Shown: positions 1-8,558 of the stretch, piece by piece
Layout: each line of letters opens with the position of its first letter
How positions within the stretch are numbered: the stretch's first letter is position 1
Assembly: GCA_003118195.1 (NCBI GenBank)
Contig: BEXV01000421.1
Coordinates: 196,123-210,146 of the forward strand
From: Hemicentrotus pulcherrimus
Taxonomy: Eukaryota; Echinodermata; Echinoidea; Camarodonta; Strongylocentrotidae
Reading direction: 5' to 3'
DNA length: 14,024 nt
The notes under the pieces: model-generated
Database searches by the model: none
What the model saw: only the letters and a program-made list of their open reading frames with translations
Told to the model about the DNA's origin: nothing
Translations under genes and position numbers: made by a program

Positions 1-579
1 AACTAATAATTTAGTGATAATTATTCAAATAACATGTAAAAGATACTATGCCTTCTTACCAACTTTTAGGAAAGCTTTATATTTTATCATACTGTTGATA
101 TAGACGCTTAAGGAAAAAATGTCTCTCTTTATATATCTAATATCAACAAATTCGTAAAGACTTTCGGGAAATAATTCAAGCGCGATATCAGGTCCGATGT
201 TCGGATTACGTAATGTGTCAGGTAAGCCTTACTCTCTAAGATGGAAGAAAAGAGTGAACGTTCACTCTATTTTCAATCCCCCGGGAGTCACGTCAGTGAT
301 CACTTGTTTAGGAGTGAATATCGATTGATTTTTAGAGTGCTCTCTAAGAAGAAAAAAGTGAATGTTCACTCTATTTTCACTATATTTTCACTCTCCTGAG
401 GAGTCACGTCAGTGATCACTCGATCTTTTTTAGAGAGTATGTTAGCACATCTAAATAGGTGATGAACTAGGCTACTACAATTTTAAGTTGATTTTTCGAA
501 AGTCTGTGCGATCGTGTTGTTAATCGGCTTGTGATGCACTGAACTAAATAAACAGAGCATGTTAAATCTGGACCCCTTT
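1..579. other. Region 3' of the receptor gene
   Basis: No coding region is recognisable here. On the minus strand this is the 3' UTR and downstream flank of the receptor gene, whose stop codon is at 582-580. I found no AATAAA or ATTAAA on the minus strand, so the polyadenylation site is unassigned. The only structured part is the palindrome-rich repeat at 232-428, listed separately. Confidence 0.5.
232..428. repeat. Two near-tandem copies of a palindrome-rich ~110-bp repeat
   Basis: Two diverged copies follow one another. Both start with CTCTCTAAG (232-240 and 340-348). Both carry an inverted AGTGAA/TTCACT block (253-266 and 357-370) and share an identical 20-bp block containing GTCACGTCAGTGATCACT (285-304 and 401-420). 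In copy 1 the inverted block extends to a perfect 18-bp palindrome at 251-268. Copy 2 carries about 12 extra bases that repeat its TATTTTCACT motif. AGTGATCACT is itself a perfect 10-bp palindrome in both copies. It may be a minisatellite or a piece of a MITE; the family is not recognised. Confidence 0.75.
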
Positions 580-849
580 CTACAAGGGGGTTGGCCCAGT
601 AGGTAAGCCGGCAGTCGAGTCACGCCACTGGGAAGACGCCGCCTTGACGGTGTAGACGGTGACATCTCCGACACTCGACCTGAACTTCGCCCTCCACATC
701 CGTCGGATTCGCTTGGTGAGTCCGAAGAAGACAAAGAGAAGGACCCCCTGTAGTGAGGCAAGTGTGACGAAGATGTACATCACAACGCCGTCCTCGGTGA
801 AACTGTAGACGACCCCGAACGTCCACGATGTTCCCAGGACGACCGAAAG
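580..849 (-). CDS. Receptor exon 5: end of TM6, TM7 and cytoplasmic tail
   Basis: The 270-nt terminal exon encodes residues 981-1069 and the stop. The acceptor is preceded by a long pyrimidine run (AG at 851-850), phase 0, matching the phase-0 donor of exon 4. Joining gives NLMIVAK followed by LSVVLGTSWTFG, which is the class B TM6 pattern, supporting the splice. TM7 contains SLQGVLLFVFF, the family's conserved SLQG motif, followed by a basic tail start (TKRIRRMW). The tail is about 45 residues with no recognisable domain. A further 3' exon cannot be excluded but none is needed. Confidence 0.86.
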   Translation of the reverse strand, partial: LSVVLGTSWTFGVVYSFTEDGVVMYIFVTLASLQGVLLFVFFGLTKRIRRMWRAKFRSSVGDVTVYTVKAASSQWRDSTAGLPTGPTPL

Positions 850-931
850 CTGTAGAGAGGGAGGGAAAGAGATTAATATAGTCAGAGAAATACGCAAAGG
901 GAAAGGAAGACAAAAAAAAAATCAGAGAGAT

Positions 932-966
<35 letters not shown>

Positions 967-3900
967 CGAAGAACCGCAATAGAGTCAAAAGTTTTGAAAA
1001 AAACAAAATGATAGAACGAGAAGTAGAGGGGTGAGAAAAGACTTTAGTCTAAGAGTTATAAAATCAGATAAATAGAGGAAGGGAGGAAATAGTTAGAGGT
1101 TTCAGCAATAGAAAGAAAGATAGAGAGAGAGGTTGTCCGAGAGAAAGTTGGAGGAAGAGAGAGAGAGAGAGAGAGAAGAGTCACAGAGTATGAAAGAGAG
1201 TCAGCAAGGCAGAGATTGAGTATAATAGAATGAATGATAGTCGAATCAGAGAAGAAGAAAAAGAAACAGAATGAGAGAGTAAGATGAATGAAGAGCAGAA
1301 TGGGTAGTCGTATAGTGAAAATGTTGCCAAGAAGCTACAAAGAAATTAGGATAAGAAATGCATTGACAGGTTCAATTCAGGTGGTAGGCAGAAAGATACA
1401 TACCTTTGCAACAATCATTAGGTTTTCCTTGAAGATGAACGTCTGATTTGCTCTTAATGACCTTCCCTCCCTCCGATGTCTGATGAGAGACACAGCAGTG
1501 TAGGCTAGAAGTAAGACGTTAAGCAAGATGGAACTGTAAATAGGTATACCGACGGCATACATCATGGCTCTCCGCTCCCCTTCAATCCAACAGGTCAGTG
1601 GCCCTCCGTATTGGAAGCTCAGCCCGGTGCATTGACAAAGGTGGAAACAAATCCCGACGGCAACAATAGCCAAAGGCGCACCCCAGCCGTAGAGGATATA
1701 GGACACCAGTATCCCCTTAGAACAGCTTCTGGTAGATTGGATGGATGATCCTGAGCCAATCCATCCGAACGTGCGTGCCATATTGAAGCCAGCGACGTTC
1801 ATCCAACTAAAGCAGCCAAGCCAGAAGAAGTGAGCCACAGCGGCCATGATTGAACAGAGGATAGGGTTGTAACTCAACAAGGGGTTCAGCACGAAGATGA
1901 GGTTAGCTCCAAGTAGCGCCGATGCGACATTCATCAGGCATTTACCAGCCACGTTTCTAAGCTTCGGTAGGACAGTATAAGTGACCAATGTTGCAATGAG
2001 ACACAGGATGGACATACTAGCACCAACAAGATACATTACGCTTTGAATATCCACAGAGCCATTAAGACTCCCAGCACATACGACGTAACTGCCATTGAGC
2101 AAAAGAAAGTATTCATCTAATGTCAATTCTGCACCAGATGGAATATGAACAGCTACGTTTCCATCAAGCGCAAATTTCTACTCGGGAACAACTTGTAGCT
2201 CACAAATGAGAGTATTCAAGAGTGCGAACCAACAATTGCCCGAAGGCTGGCTGCTTACGTATGATGAAGTGTTGCTCAGGAAATTATATTCGTTGAACAT
2301 CAAGAGTGTTCTATTTAGATCCCATACACTGTCTATGTCTGCCCTTAGGGCAGCATTTGCTATAGGTGCAACAACATCTTCTCTGCAAACGTCTGGTACA
2401 GTTTCGTTGAAAGGAGGAGGGGCAATGAGCATGACGTTACTAAGATTGCACAACATCTGATGAACTTCGTTTGAATATTCGACAATCGCACCTAGGGTCA
2501 AGGCAACCGATTGCACGTCATTCACATTTTCAGCGAAAATGAAAGCCACATTCACATTTGAGCTGACTTTGTGATCAAGGATGATTTCAGCCACTTCGGT
2601 TAAACTTGACGCAATTGCAGATGTTAGACAACTCATTGTGGATTGCAAGGCACGATCTTCTGGCTCGGACTCCATGGATACGCAAGAATCTGCCAAGAAC
2701 CTTGTTCCAGGTGGACACACAAGAAAGCGGCATCTCTCGAGGAACATGTCATAGATTTCTCCTACTTCAGTACATTGAACCTTATCCGAAGTGAAAAAGT
2801 CAAAAAGGAGAGTTACCGACGCGAGTCTTCCAGTTCGACCATCCGGACATATCAAGAAGCAAAATGGCTCCTGACACTGGCATCCACTACAAGACTCGAT
2901 TGGAAGCTCGTTGATACGTTTGCTATGACATTGAGCACAATGCGGGTTGCGATAGACAACACCACCAAGATGCACAACCGGCGCCTGATAGTCATGGCAT
3001 GCCTTTTCTAACTGTGATCCAGTAAACGCAGTAGGACAATAGTCCGTTACCAACCCTTCAGCATAGCATGGTCTTGTTGTGCCTAGCTCATCCCACGGCG
3101 GGAGTACAACATAATACACTAGCATTTCGTTGGTGTTGAAATTTTCCTCCGGCTCGGCTTCCACCCTCCAGGCAGTGAGGTTCTTTAGATTCCGCCCATG
3201 ACATACAGCACAGAAGACGTTGTAAAAGACGTCACCTTCTTGGTCGTATACGGGCAAGTTACGAAGAACATCATCTTCCGAACTCGAACCTTCGCACAAG
3301 TCTCTAAGCGTATCCTGCGTCGAGCTTGGGCATTTCTTGATAAAATAAAACCATTCGACTCGTTGGTAGACATTACTCAATCCTCCGAGTGGTTTCTGAC
3401 AAGAATACAATGATAAATCTGAGGTAGTGCTTTGGATCTGAATTAAGCCTTCTTGACCGCATTCCTCGGTGAAGTCATAACAGCAATCGTTATAAAGATG
3501 ACATGCGTTGTCGCAACGACACCAAGCCATTGTTGCACTACCACAGTTTCCTTTGCACGTCATCGCAGAATCGCAGAGGGTGACCTTTCTTTTTTCAACG
3601 GTGATTTCTACAAAACACGAAGGAGAAACCACATTAATAAACGATAGCATCAAACATTTTCGGTAATTGAAACTTGTTTTCCTTGAAAAGTCGAATCATA
3701 ATTATTGATCAGGGACAACATTCATGCATATAATAGCAACTCAATGAAATTCACGACATGCAATAAAAAACATTGCTTCAGGGATAATGTACTTTATCAC
3801 TTTTCAAATCATACATTCTGTTTTATGTTTCATGTCACGTGATTTGTAATCCGAAAACAGCATGACTGCTTTAATTCTGTAGCATTGTCATTCAAAAGGT

Positions 3901-6388
3901 TATGACGAATTTGAGGACAATTTAGTTTACCTAGCCCACAGGTTACAGATGCTGCGTTTCCCGAAATACAACTCTCTTCTGCAATCAGACAGTCGAAAAT
4001 ATGATCATTCTGCGTCAGGGTTGAGCAGTAGAAGCTGATATTCGCAAGTGATGTTGTTGGCATGGCAACCTGAACATCTTCCACCACTCCTCCGTAGCCG
4101 AGCTGGTTGCAGAGTGTGTTTGCCGAGGCTGGATACCAGGTATCAAAGCAAATGTTCAGCCAGTCATCCATACAGCGGTACTCGACGGTACCCTGCCCCC
4201 GTGATGAACTAATCGTTAGACGCACTCCGATATCGTCTTCTACAAGATGAAGAAACGAGGAGACCAACGAGATGGACACAGGTTTGAATTAATTGTAGGC
4301 AGAATTGTGCGGCACAATGAAAACAGTTCCTTAATCAAAGGTGGATCTAAGATTGCCAAACGGAGGGGTGCAGCGAAACATTAGTTAAAAAGGGGGAGTT
4401 CACCGACGCGGTAAATGTAATTTCATCGTTCCATATATTTGCATGTTGCTGGGAGACACAACAGACGTGAAAAGCTGTATCACTTTTCTCCAAAATATCT
4501 TTAACATTATTTTTTCTCTCATAAAATGTTAAAGGGAATAATACGCAATTAAGTTACATCATAATTCAAGCTGTTCTACTCCAATTACTGGTATTCCTTT
4601 CACTTCCTTAAAAGAAGAAATGACTAAGGCGAGTTTCGAAGCGACAAAGGCTTCCATTGCACAATGAAGCATGCTTAGAATTAAAATCAGTGGTTTAAAA
4701 AAATAAAAAGTTATTTTATCATTGAAGAAATGGTATGGTACAAAATCCTTAGACTCCACTCACCCGAGGCACACGTCACTGTAAGGACGGCGGTACTTGA
4801 GGGGACCTGTTGCAGAACAGACTGCTGTCGCAAGCTTATGGAGCAATCTTCAAGAGAAAGCTCGTCACCAGTGCATCTTGTATCGAACCAGAAGATGTCA
4901 TCCGCAGTGACGTTTTCCACAACCTCGACACCCTTATTGCAGACATAAGGGAAGCCAAGCTGACGACAGACCAGTCTTGCCCCGGTGAGGCCTATTGTGT
5001 TGGGTTCTAGGAACTGCCAGGCTGGAGATTCACTGGATGATGATCGCCGCATCTGTAGTATTCCTCGGTTAGTCTCATTTGGGTTTGTTCCATAAAATCG
5101 TACCTCATCTGCATCATAATTCATGCAATCAATTAAAAGAAAATCAATATAGACTTACATTACGACATTTTCAGGGGCGTCGATCGTCTTTAGGATTGAG
5201 GGCAAACGCGTGAATCGGAGGCCAACGCTGATATGGCGCACGTTTAAATCCAAAATCATCAATAGGGGCTGGTCCTTTATCTCTGGAATCGAATTAAAGT
5301 TTCAAATGCTTCCATCTCCCAAACAAAAGCACGAACATAGGAAACAAAACAAATAAACAAACAAAGATTAAACAAAAAAAAAACCCTATTAAAACCCCAC
5401 TTGGGTCTTTGCATACATCTTTTGGGTGCTAAAGCATTATCCCTCTTCCAAAAGATCATTTTAGACATTTTGTTATCCCTGGGGAAAATTCCCGATTCTT
5501 TTTTACTTGTTCGCTTTAACATTTGTTATATTTCAGAAATAGAATAAATACTAAACTCATATTATTCCGAGGGAATGTCGGAGTCTTGTTTTGCATACAC
5601 CCCGCCCTACTTAAAGCCATTTATTCAGGAGAGTTCGGCAAATCCGGTTCGATTTGGATACAATATGTCGAATACTGCTTTGCTGGGCAAACACAAATCA
5701 AAAGGCTATAAGCCATTTTGTAACCAAGGGAAACCAAGTTGACCAAAATATGTGTACAGATGGCTCTGCCCCATGCACCACCATCACAATCACCTACCAC
5801 ATCGTCATCACTTGGACAGTATGGTAGGAGCCCGGTGGGGTTCCGAGTCAATAGCACATTTTGGAAAATCATGATGTCTTGAAAACTTGAAAACTTGAAA
5901 ACGCTACCTTGAGAAACTTGGATCCGCCCCTGATGCACAGATAACATATACCAAATCTATTTAATCTCATAATTATTCGGTGTGTAACTGACAATATCAT
6001 ATTACATTGGACATACGATACAGTAATAGTATTGATGATTATTAAAGTACAGGTATTATCAATGATGATGAAAACAATGATGGTAAGGGTAATGATACTA
6101 ATAGCAATAGTAGCACTAGCAGTTAATTAGGAATGATAACCACAACAGCAGCAACAACAATAATGATAATAATAATGTTAATAATTCTGATATTAGTAAT
6201 GTTGATACTAATGGTGATAATGATAATACTAATTATAATATTGATGATAATAATAATAAAAATGATGATGATAATAATAATGAACATGCTGGTGATATAA
6301 ACTTACACGAAGGTGACTTAGAAGAAACGCAACATTGTCCTAGAAGGAGGACAGCCGTAAAAGCGGACAAAATCAACCCAGATGCCAT
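580..6388 (-). CDS. SRCR/somatomedin-B class B 7TM receptor, five exons, interrupted by one in-frame TAG
   Basis: The gene model joins 6388-6307, 5108-4764, 4239-3931, 3607-1404 and 849-580. Every junction has GT-AG sites and the phases agree (1, 1, 1, 0). The sum is 3210 nt, or 1069 codons plus the TAG stop at 582-580. Domain order by residue: signal peptide (about 1-23), SRCR 1 (29-142), SRCR 2 (143-245), somatomedin B (263-295), cysteine-rich region (to about 560), membrane-proximal region, 7TM (about 768-1024), basic cytoplasmic tail. The role inferred from family is cell-surface sensing or adhesion signalling through a class B GPCR core; no ligand can be named. No GAIN domain or GPS cleavage site is visible, which is closer to Methuselah-like receptors than to classical adhesion GPCRs. 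Codon 722 is TAG (2180-2178), so as written translation ends before TM1 and the product would be a 721-residue secreted ectodomain. It could be a pseudogene, a null allele, an assembly error or a functional soluble form. Confidence 0.82.
850..1403 (-). other. Receptor intron 4, dominated by a purine tract
   Basis: This intron separates the TM5/TM6 exon from the TM6/TM7 exon. Donor GTATGT is at 1403 and acceptor CTACAG ends at 850. On the sense strand almost the whole 3' two-thirds is pyrimidine. The intron holds no coding segment. Confidence 0.8.
889..1290 (+). repeat. Purine-rich tract with (GA)n microsatellites
   Basis: About 400 bases are strongly purine-biased on the plus strand. Long uninterrupted (GA)n runs lie near 945-966 and 1155-1174, with AG/AAG/GGGA variants around them. 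The open frames crossing it on the minus strand are low-complexity Ser/Leu artefacts. It lies inside receptor intron 4, close to the exon 5 acceptor. Confidence 0.85.
1404..3607 (-). CDS. Receptor exon 4: somatomedin B, Cys-rich ectodomain and TM1-TM5/6, with in-frame TAG
   Basis: This is one 2204-nt exon (residues 246-980) with acceptor AG at 3609-3608 and donor GTATGT at 1403-1398. It begins with a somatomedin B domain holding the canonical eight cysteines (residues 263-295, ending DCCYDFTEEC). A cysteine-rich region follows with two copies of [FY]-x-N-x-x-C-A-x-C-H (residues 373-382 and 464-473) and then CPPGTRF near 543. The membrane-proximal part has several N-glycosylation sequons and the LDEYFLLLNGSYVVC segment typical of Methuselah-like receptors. 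TM1 starts near residue 768. Class B hallmarks are the TM3 Cys830, the TM4 motif YGWGAP (885-890) and ECL2 Cys918 in CWI. The frame is open throughout except for TAG at 2180-2178 (codon 722). No intron around it restores the frame. Confidence 0.87.
2178..2180 (-). other. In-frame TAG between ectodomain and TM1
   Basis: The reading frame runs CCC GAG TAG AAA TTT and continues open for 258 further codons to the donor at 1403. The stop lies 46 codons before TM1 and more than 700 nt upstream of the last exon junction. A transcript would therefore be a predicted target of nonsense-mediated decay unless the stop is bypassed. The context does not match known animal readthrough motifs (UGA CUA, or UAG followed by CARYYA). 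Confidence 0.9.
3931..4239 (-). CDS. Receptor exon 3: second SRCR domain
   Basis: The 309-nt exon, phase 1 to phase 1, encodes residues 143-246. The acceptor follows a strong pyrimidine run (AG at 4241-4240) and the donor is GTAAAC at 3930-3925. The domain runs from IGVRLTI through QGTVEYRC, NTLCNQLGYGG, ISFYC, IFDC and ESC to VTCG. All six group A cysteines (C2, C3, C5, C6, C7, C8) can be assigned, plus one extra Cys (YRC). It is thus better conserved than the first SRCR domain. An open frame continues upstream and downstream of the exon but is intronic. Confidence 0.87.
4240..4763 (-). other. Receptor intron 2
   Basis: This 524-nt intron lies between the two SRCR exons, phase 1. It holds no recognisable coding segment. 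A patch on the plus strand near 4338-4380 (GGTGGATCTAAGATT followed by CGGAGGGGTG) faintly resembles the inside of hAT-type repeats but is too decayed to call. Confidence 0.6.
4764..5108 (-). CDS. Receptor exon 2: first SRCR domain, degenerate
   Basis: The 345-nt exon is phase 1 to phase 1, the usual layout of shuffled SRCR exons, and encodes residues 28-143. The acceptor AG is at 5110-5109 and the donor GTGAGT begins at 4763. The SRCR core GARLVCRQLGF is clear, followed by FDTRC, LEDC and VTC. It is a diverged group A domain: the positions usually called C3, C5, C6 and C8 are present. C2 (in the WGTVCDD region, here AWQFLEP) and its disulfide partner C7 are both missing, and there is an extra Cys in PYVC. 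SRCR domains bind proteins, glycans or microbial ligands extracellularly; the target here is unknown. Confidence 0.85.
5172..5186 (+). mobile_element. hAT-like left end fragment
   Basis: CAGGGGCGTCGATCG resembles the start of hAT-type inverted repeats (CAGGGGCGG...). No matching target duplication was found, so it is probably a truncated remnant. Confidence 0.3.
5919..5932 (-). mobile_element. hAT-like end fragment
   Basis: Read on the minus strand from 5932, the sequence starts CAGGGGCGGATCC, a close match to hAT-type termini. The flank at 5933-5940 does not match the flank of the fragment at 5172, so the two are not shown to be ends of one element. Confidence 0.4.
6052..6297. repeat. Degenerate ATT/ATC (AAT/GAT) trinucleotide-rich block
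   Basis: AAT, GAT and AAC triplets dominate, with many local runs such as ATAATAATAAT. The block starts a few bases inside receptor intron 1 from the exon 1 donor, which makes any transcript-level use of this region low complexity. Confidence 0.75.
6307..6388 (-). CDS. Receptor exon 1: signal peptide
   Basis: This 82-nt exon is too short to stand out as an open frame. It encodes 27 residues starting MASGLILSAFTAVLLLGQCC, a typical signal peptide with a hydrophobic core and small residues before the likely cleavage site near residue 20-23. It ends in a strong donor, GTAAGT, at 6306-6301, in phase 1. That matches the phase-1 acceptor of the first SRCR exon (T|AT = Tyr28). A TATA box lies about 47 bases upstream of the ATG. 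The fit of signal peptide, donor and phase makes this the likely true start of the protein. Confidence 0.78.
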
Positions 6389-6434
6389 GATTCCACGATC
6401 TGCTCAGATAACCCTATAAATTCTCAAAACAAGC

Positions 6435-6442
6435 TATTTATA
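6435..6442 (-). promoter_or_regulatory. TATA box of the receptor gene
   Basis: TATAAATA on the minus strand matches TATAWAWR perfectly. It starts 54 bases upstream of the ATG at 6388, which would put transcription start near 6412 and give a 5' UTR of about 20-25 nt. This is sequence inference only. Confidence 0.45.
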
Positions 6443-8061
6443 AAGAAAATACCATAATATTGAAATTGTAAATGATATAACACATAAACGAATCCGAGTC
6501 AACGTTTTACTAGGAACTCGATGTATCCAAAGGCTGTATAGGTCTCGTCAAATATGAATGGGGAACAGTGTCGAAAGAGTTTTCAATATTAACATGATTC
6601 AGCAATAAGGTGCGATGGAAATGATGATTAATGCCCCAATCACACCGATGATATCAACATCAGACCGAACAAAAATTTTCCTTAACCCTGTGGTAAAGGA
6701 CTGATCTATTTGGGATCGGTTTGGGGTGGGTTTGACGTTGTGGCTAGGGTATAATCGGTGATGTCGATAATGAATTAAACGTCACTTAGGTGAATTTGGT
6801 TTTTGTTTGTGATGGTGCCGTCATCACTAAAGAAGAATGTGTGAAACTCTTTAAGCAAACAGCGTTCGTGTACAGAGATGAGAGTTCGTGTGTACACTTC
6901 GAGTTCATTCAAGTGAGCTACAGTGGATACTCGCTTTCCATAGAAAGGGAAATGCCAATGGAAATGATTAGAGTAATTCATTAAAAGAGAAAATAAAGGA
7001 TGAGAACTAATATTCGTGATTTTAATTTTAAGGGACTATCAATTAAGACAACAATAATATCGTTCGTTGAGTTATTCCCCCTCACTAAAACATTTAATAA
7101 CATTATGAATCGGTTGACAAAGGATGAATTGAAGAGGTTAAGGTATTTGATATATAAATACAATTACATGTATCTATATACATATTATACAAATTGAGAG
7201 ATAGGGAAAGAGGGGGTGGGGATAGGAAAATGTTTGAGGCGTTAGTATGTAGGCCTATATTTGCTAAGTGGTTGTTAGATTTAAATCTAATTGATGTTCT
7301 CCTAATGTTTTCCTACCATTTTCTCTATTCATTGGTATTATAGGCAAGTTTCGAAAAACTATTACTTGATTGAATAACCAAGATCAAAGCGAGCTTACTG
7401 AAACAGTTTTCGCGTAAATTATACCCTTGGTTGGTCAACACAGATTTAGCAGTTTACGACGGCGGTGCTGGGAGACGGTAATACTATTTGGAACTCGGAC
7501 GCTTGTAATTTTTTTAGAGCTTTGCTATCTTTTTTTGTATAGGTCCTATGATAATGATGATTAAAATGAAGGTGATGATAATCTTATCTATATAGATTCT
7601 ACATTGTAACATATACTTATTTATTAATTTATCTGTATAAAGATAGACATACGTACATTCGATTTTTTTTTATTTGATTCATTTATTTCGCTTCATGGTA
7701 TTTTCTCCTCCGAAACTAAAAACTGTAATATTAGTATAAAATAATCATGAAGAAGGAATGCCACGCCATCAAGCTTACCTCAAGTGGCAATCCTTTATAA
7801 AACTTAGATAAATGATATTGGGGGATGGGAGTGATAAAAAAACTATGACTTTTCTATAAGTTACTGCACATTTCACAGTTGTGTGCTTTTCTTGCCTGGA
7901 TTTCCTTTAACATGATCAAAGTCGTCAAACTTATTCGGTGATACATAATTTTGTAGTCCGATTAAATTGTCAACTACTATAATAATTGTTTTATTACGAA
8001 ACAATACGTCTCTTATGTATATTTTGTTATTTGTATTGAATCTGCATGTGAAACCAATAAA
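6443..8061. other. Intergenic AT-rich DNA
   Basis: No gene, RNA or clear transposon is recognisable in this stretch. Short open frames here show no domain, no matching splice sites and no codon structure. It includes the immediate upstream flank of the receptor gene. Confidence 0.5.
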
Positions 8062-8230
8062 CTCAATAATAATGATAATAATAGCTCGTTCTTATATAGC
8101 GCTTTTCAAGACCGCAGGCCCTCTCAAAGTGCTTTTCAGATATATATTATTAAAAGGCCTGACATCGGATTCAGGCTTACCCGCACACAATGTATGCACA
8201 TTTTCCATCCCCTGAGGAGCATTTCAGTCA
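8062..8230 (-). mobile_element. Retroelement 3' tail (SINE/LINE-like)
   Basis: On the minus strand the block ends in AAGCGCTATATAAGAACGAG followed by CTATTATTATCATTATTATT. A conserved GCGCTATATAA motif followed by (ATT)n is a familiar 3' tail of animal non-LTR and SINE elements. The body upstream (8100-8230) includes a CACTTTGAGAGGG segment. The 5' boundary is not certain and no target duplication was seen. Confidence 0.5.
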
Positions 8231-8249
8231 GGCGTTATTTTTAGAGATG

Positions 8250-8402
8250 TATGAGAATTTGCTGAAGAGATAAAGAGAATTGGGCAGAATGAAGAAGTGA
8301 AGGGTGAAAGTGCGGGTGATAGAGTTTTAGGGAGAGGGAGGGAGGCAGGGATAGTGAAAGGGAGAGAGAGAGAAAAAAAAAGAAAAAGAGAGAGAGAGGG
8401 AG
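8250..8402 (+). repeat. Second purine tract with (GA)n and (GGGA)n
   Basis: A nearly pure purine stretch with GGGAGGGAGG and (GA)n runs, densest at 8329-8402. The minus-strand open frame crossing it is a low-complexity Ser/Leu artefact. Confidence 0.8.
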
Positions 8403-8558
8403 ACCGCGTCTAGAGTCATCATACTGGTTAACGAGGTACTCTTTTGCGGTTCTCTTGAATGAATAGATACAAATATTACTTGACTTCATAATGCCTGAAA
8501 TATGGTAAAGTGAAGAGGGAAACTGAAATGCATCTTTATTTACATGGTAACCTGAAAC

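Larger units (their letters stand above)
5109..6306 (-). other. Receptor intron 1, filled with repeat debris
   Basis: This 1198-nt intron lies between the signal peptide exon and the first SRCR exon. It contains two hAT-like terminus fragments (5172-5186 and 5919-5932), a (TTGAAAAC)3 run at 5879-5902, an A/C-rich stretch near 5339-5383, and an ATT/ATC trinucleotide-rich block at about 6052-6297. No additional exon was found; open frames inside show no domain similarity I recognise. Confidence 0.65.

Noticed and set aside
620..1006. Minus-strand open frame over the (GA)n tract and exon 5
   Set aside because: Low-complexity Ser/Leu translation of a microsatellite, then the wrong frame of exon 5.
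2178..2180. Selenocysteine or pyrrolysine recoding of the internal stop
   Set aside because: The codon is TAG, not TGA, and pyrrolysine is not used in animals.
2130..2193. A short intron removing the TAG (GTTGTT donor, GGTGCAG acceptor)
   Set aside because: It would be only about 64 nt with a poor donor, and joining at that acceptor puts AAT TGA in frame, so it does not restore reading. The uninterrupted exon fits better.
2206..3647. Several plus-strand open frames opposite receptor exon 4
   Set aside because: Shadows of the minus-strand coding exon, with no domains of their own.
5277..5522. Minus-strand 81-residue open frame in receptor intron 1 with a hydrophobic stretch
   Set aside because: AT/A-run composition, no matching splice sites in phase 1, no domain; exon 1 and the SRCR exon already join in phase.
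6052..6297. Possible CRISPR-like or regular repeat array in the AAT/GAT block
   Set aside because: It is a degenerate trinucleotide-rich region without repeat-spacer structure.
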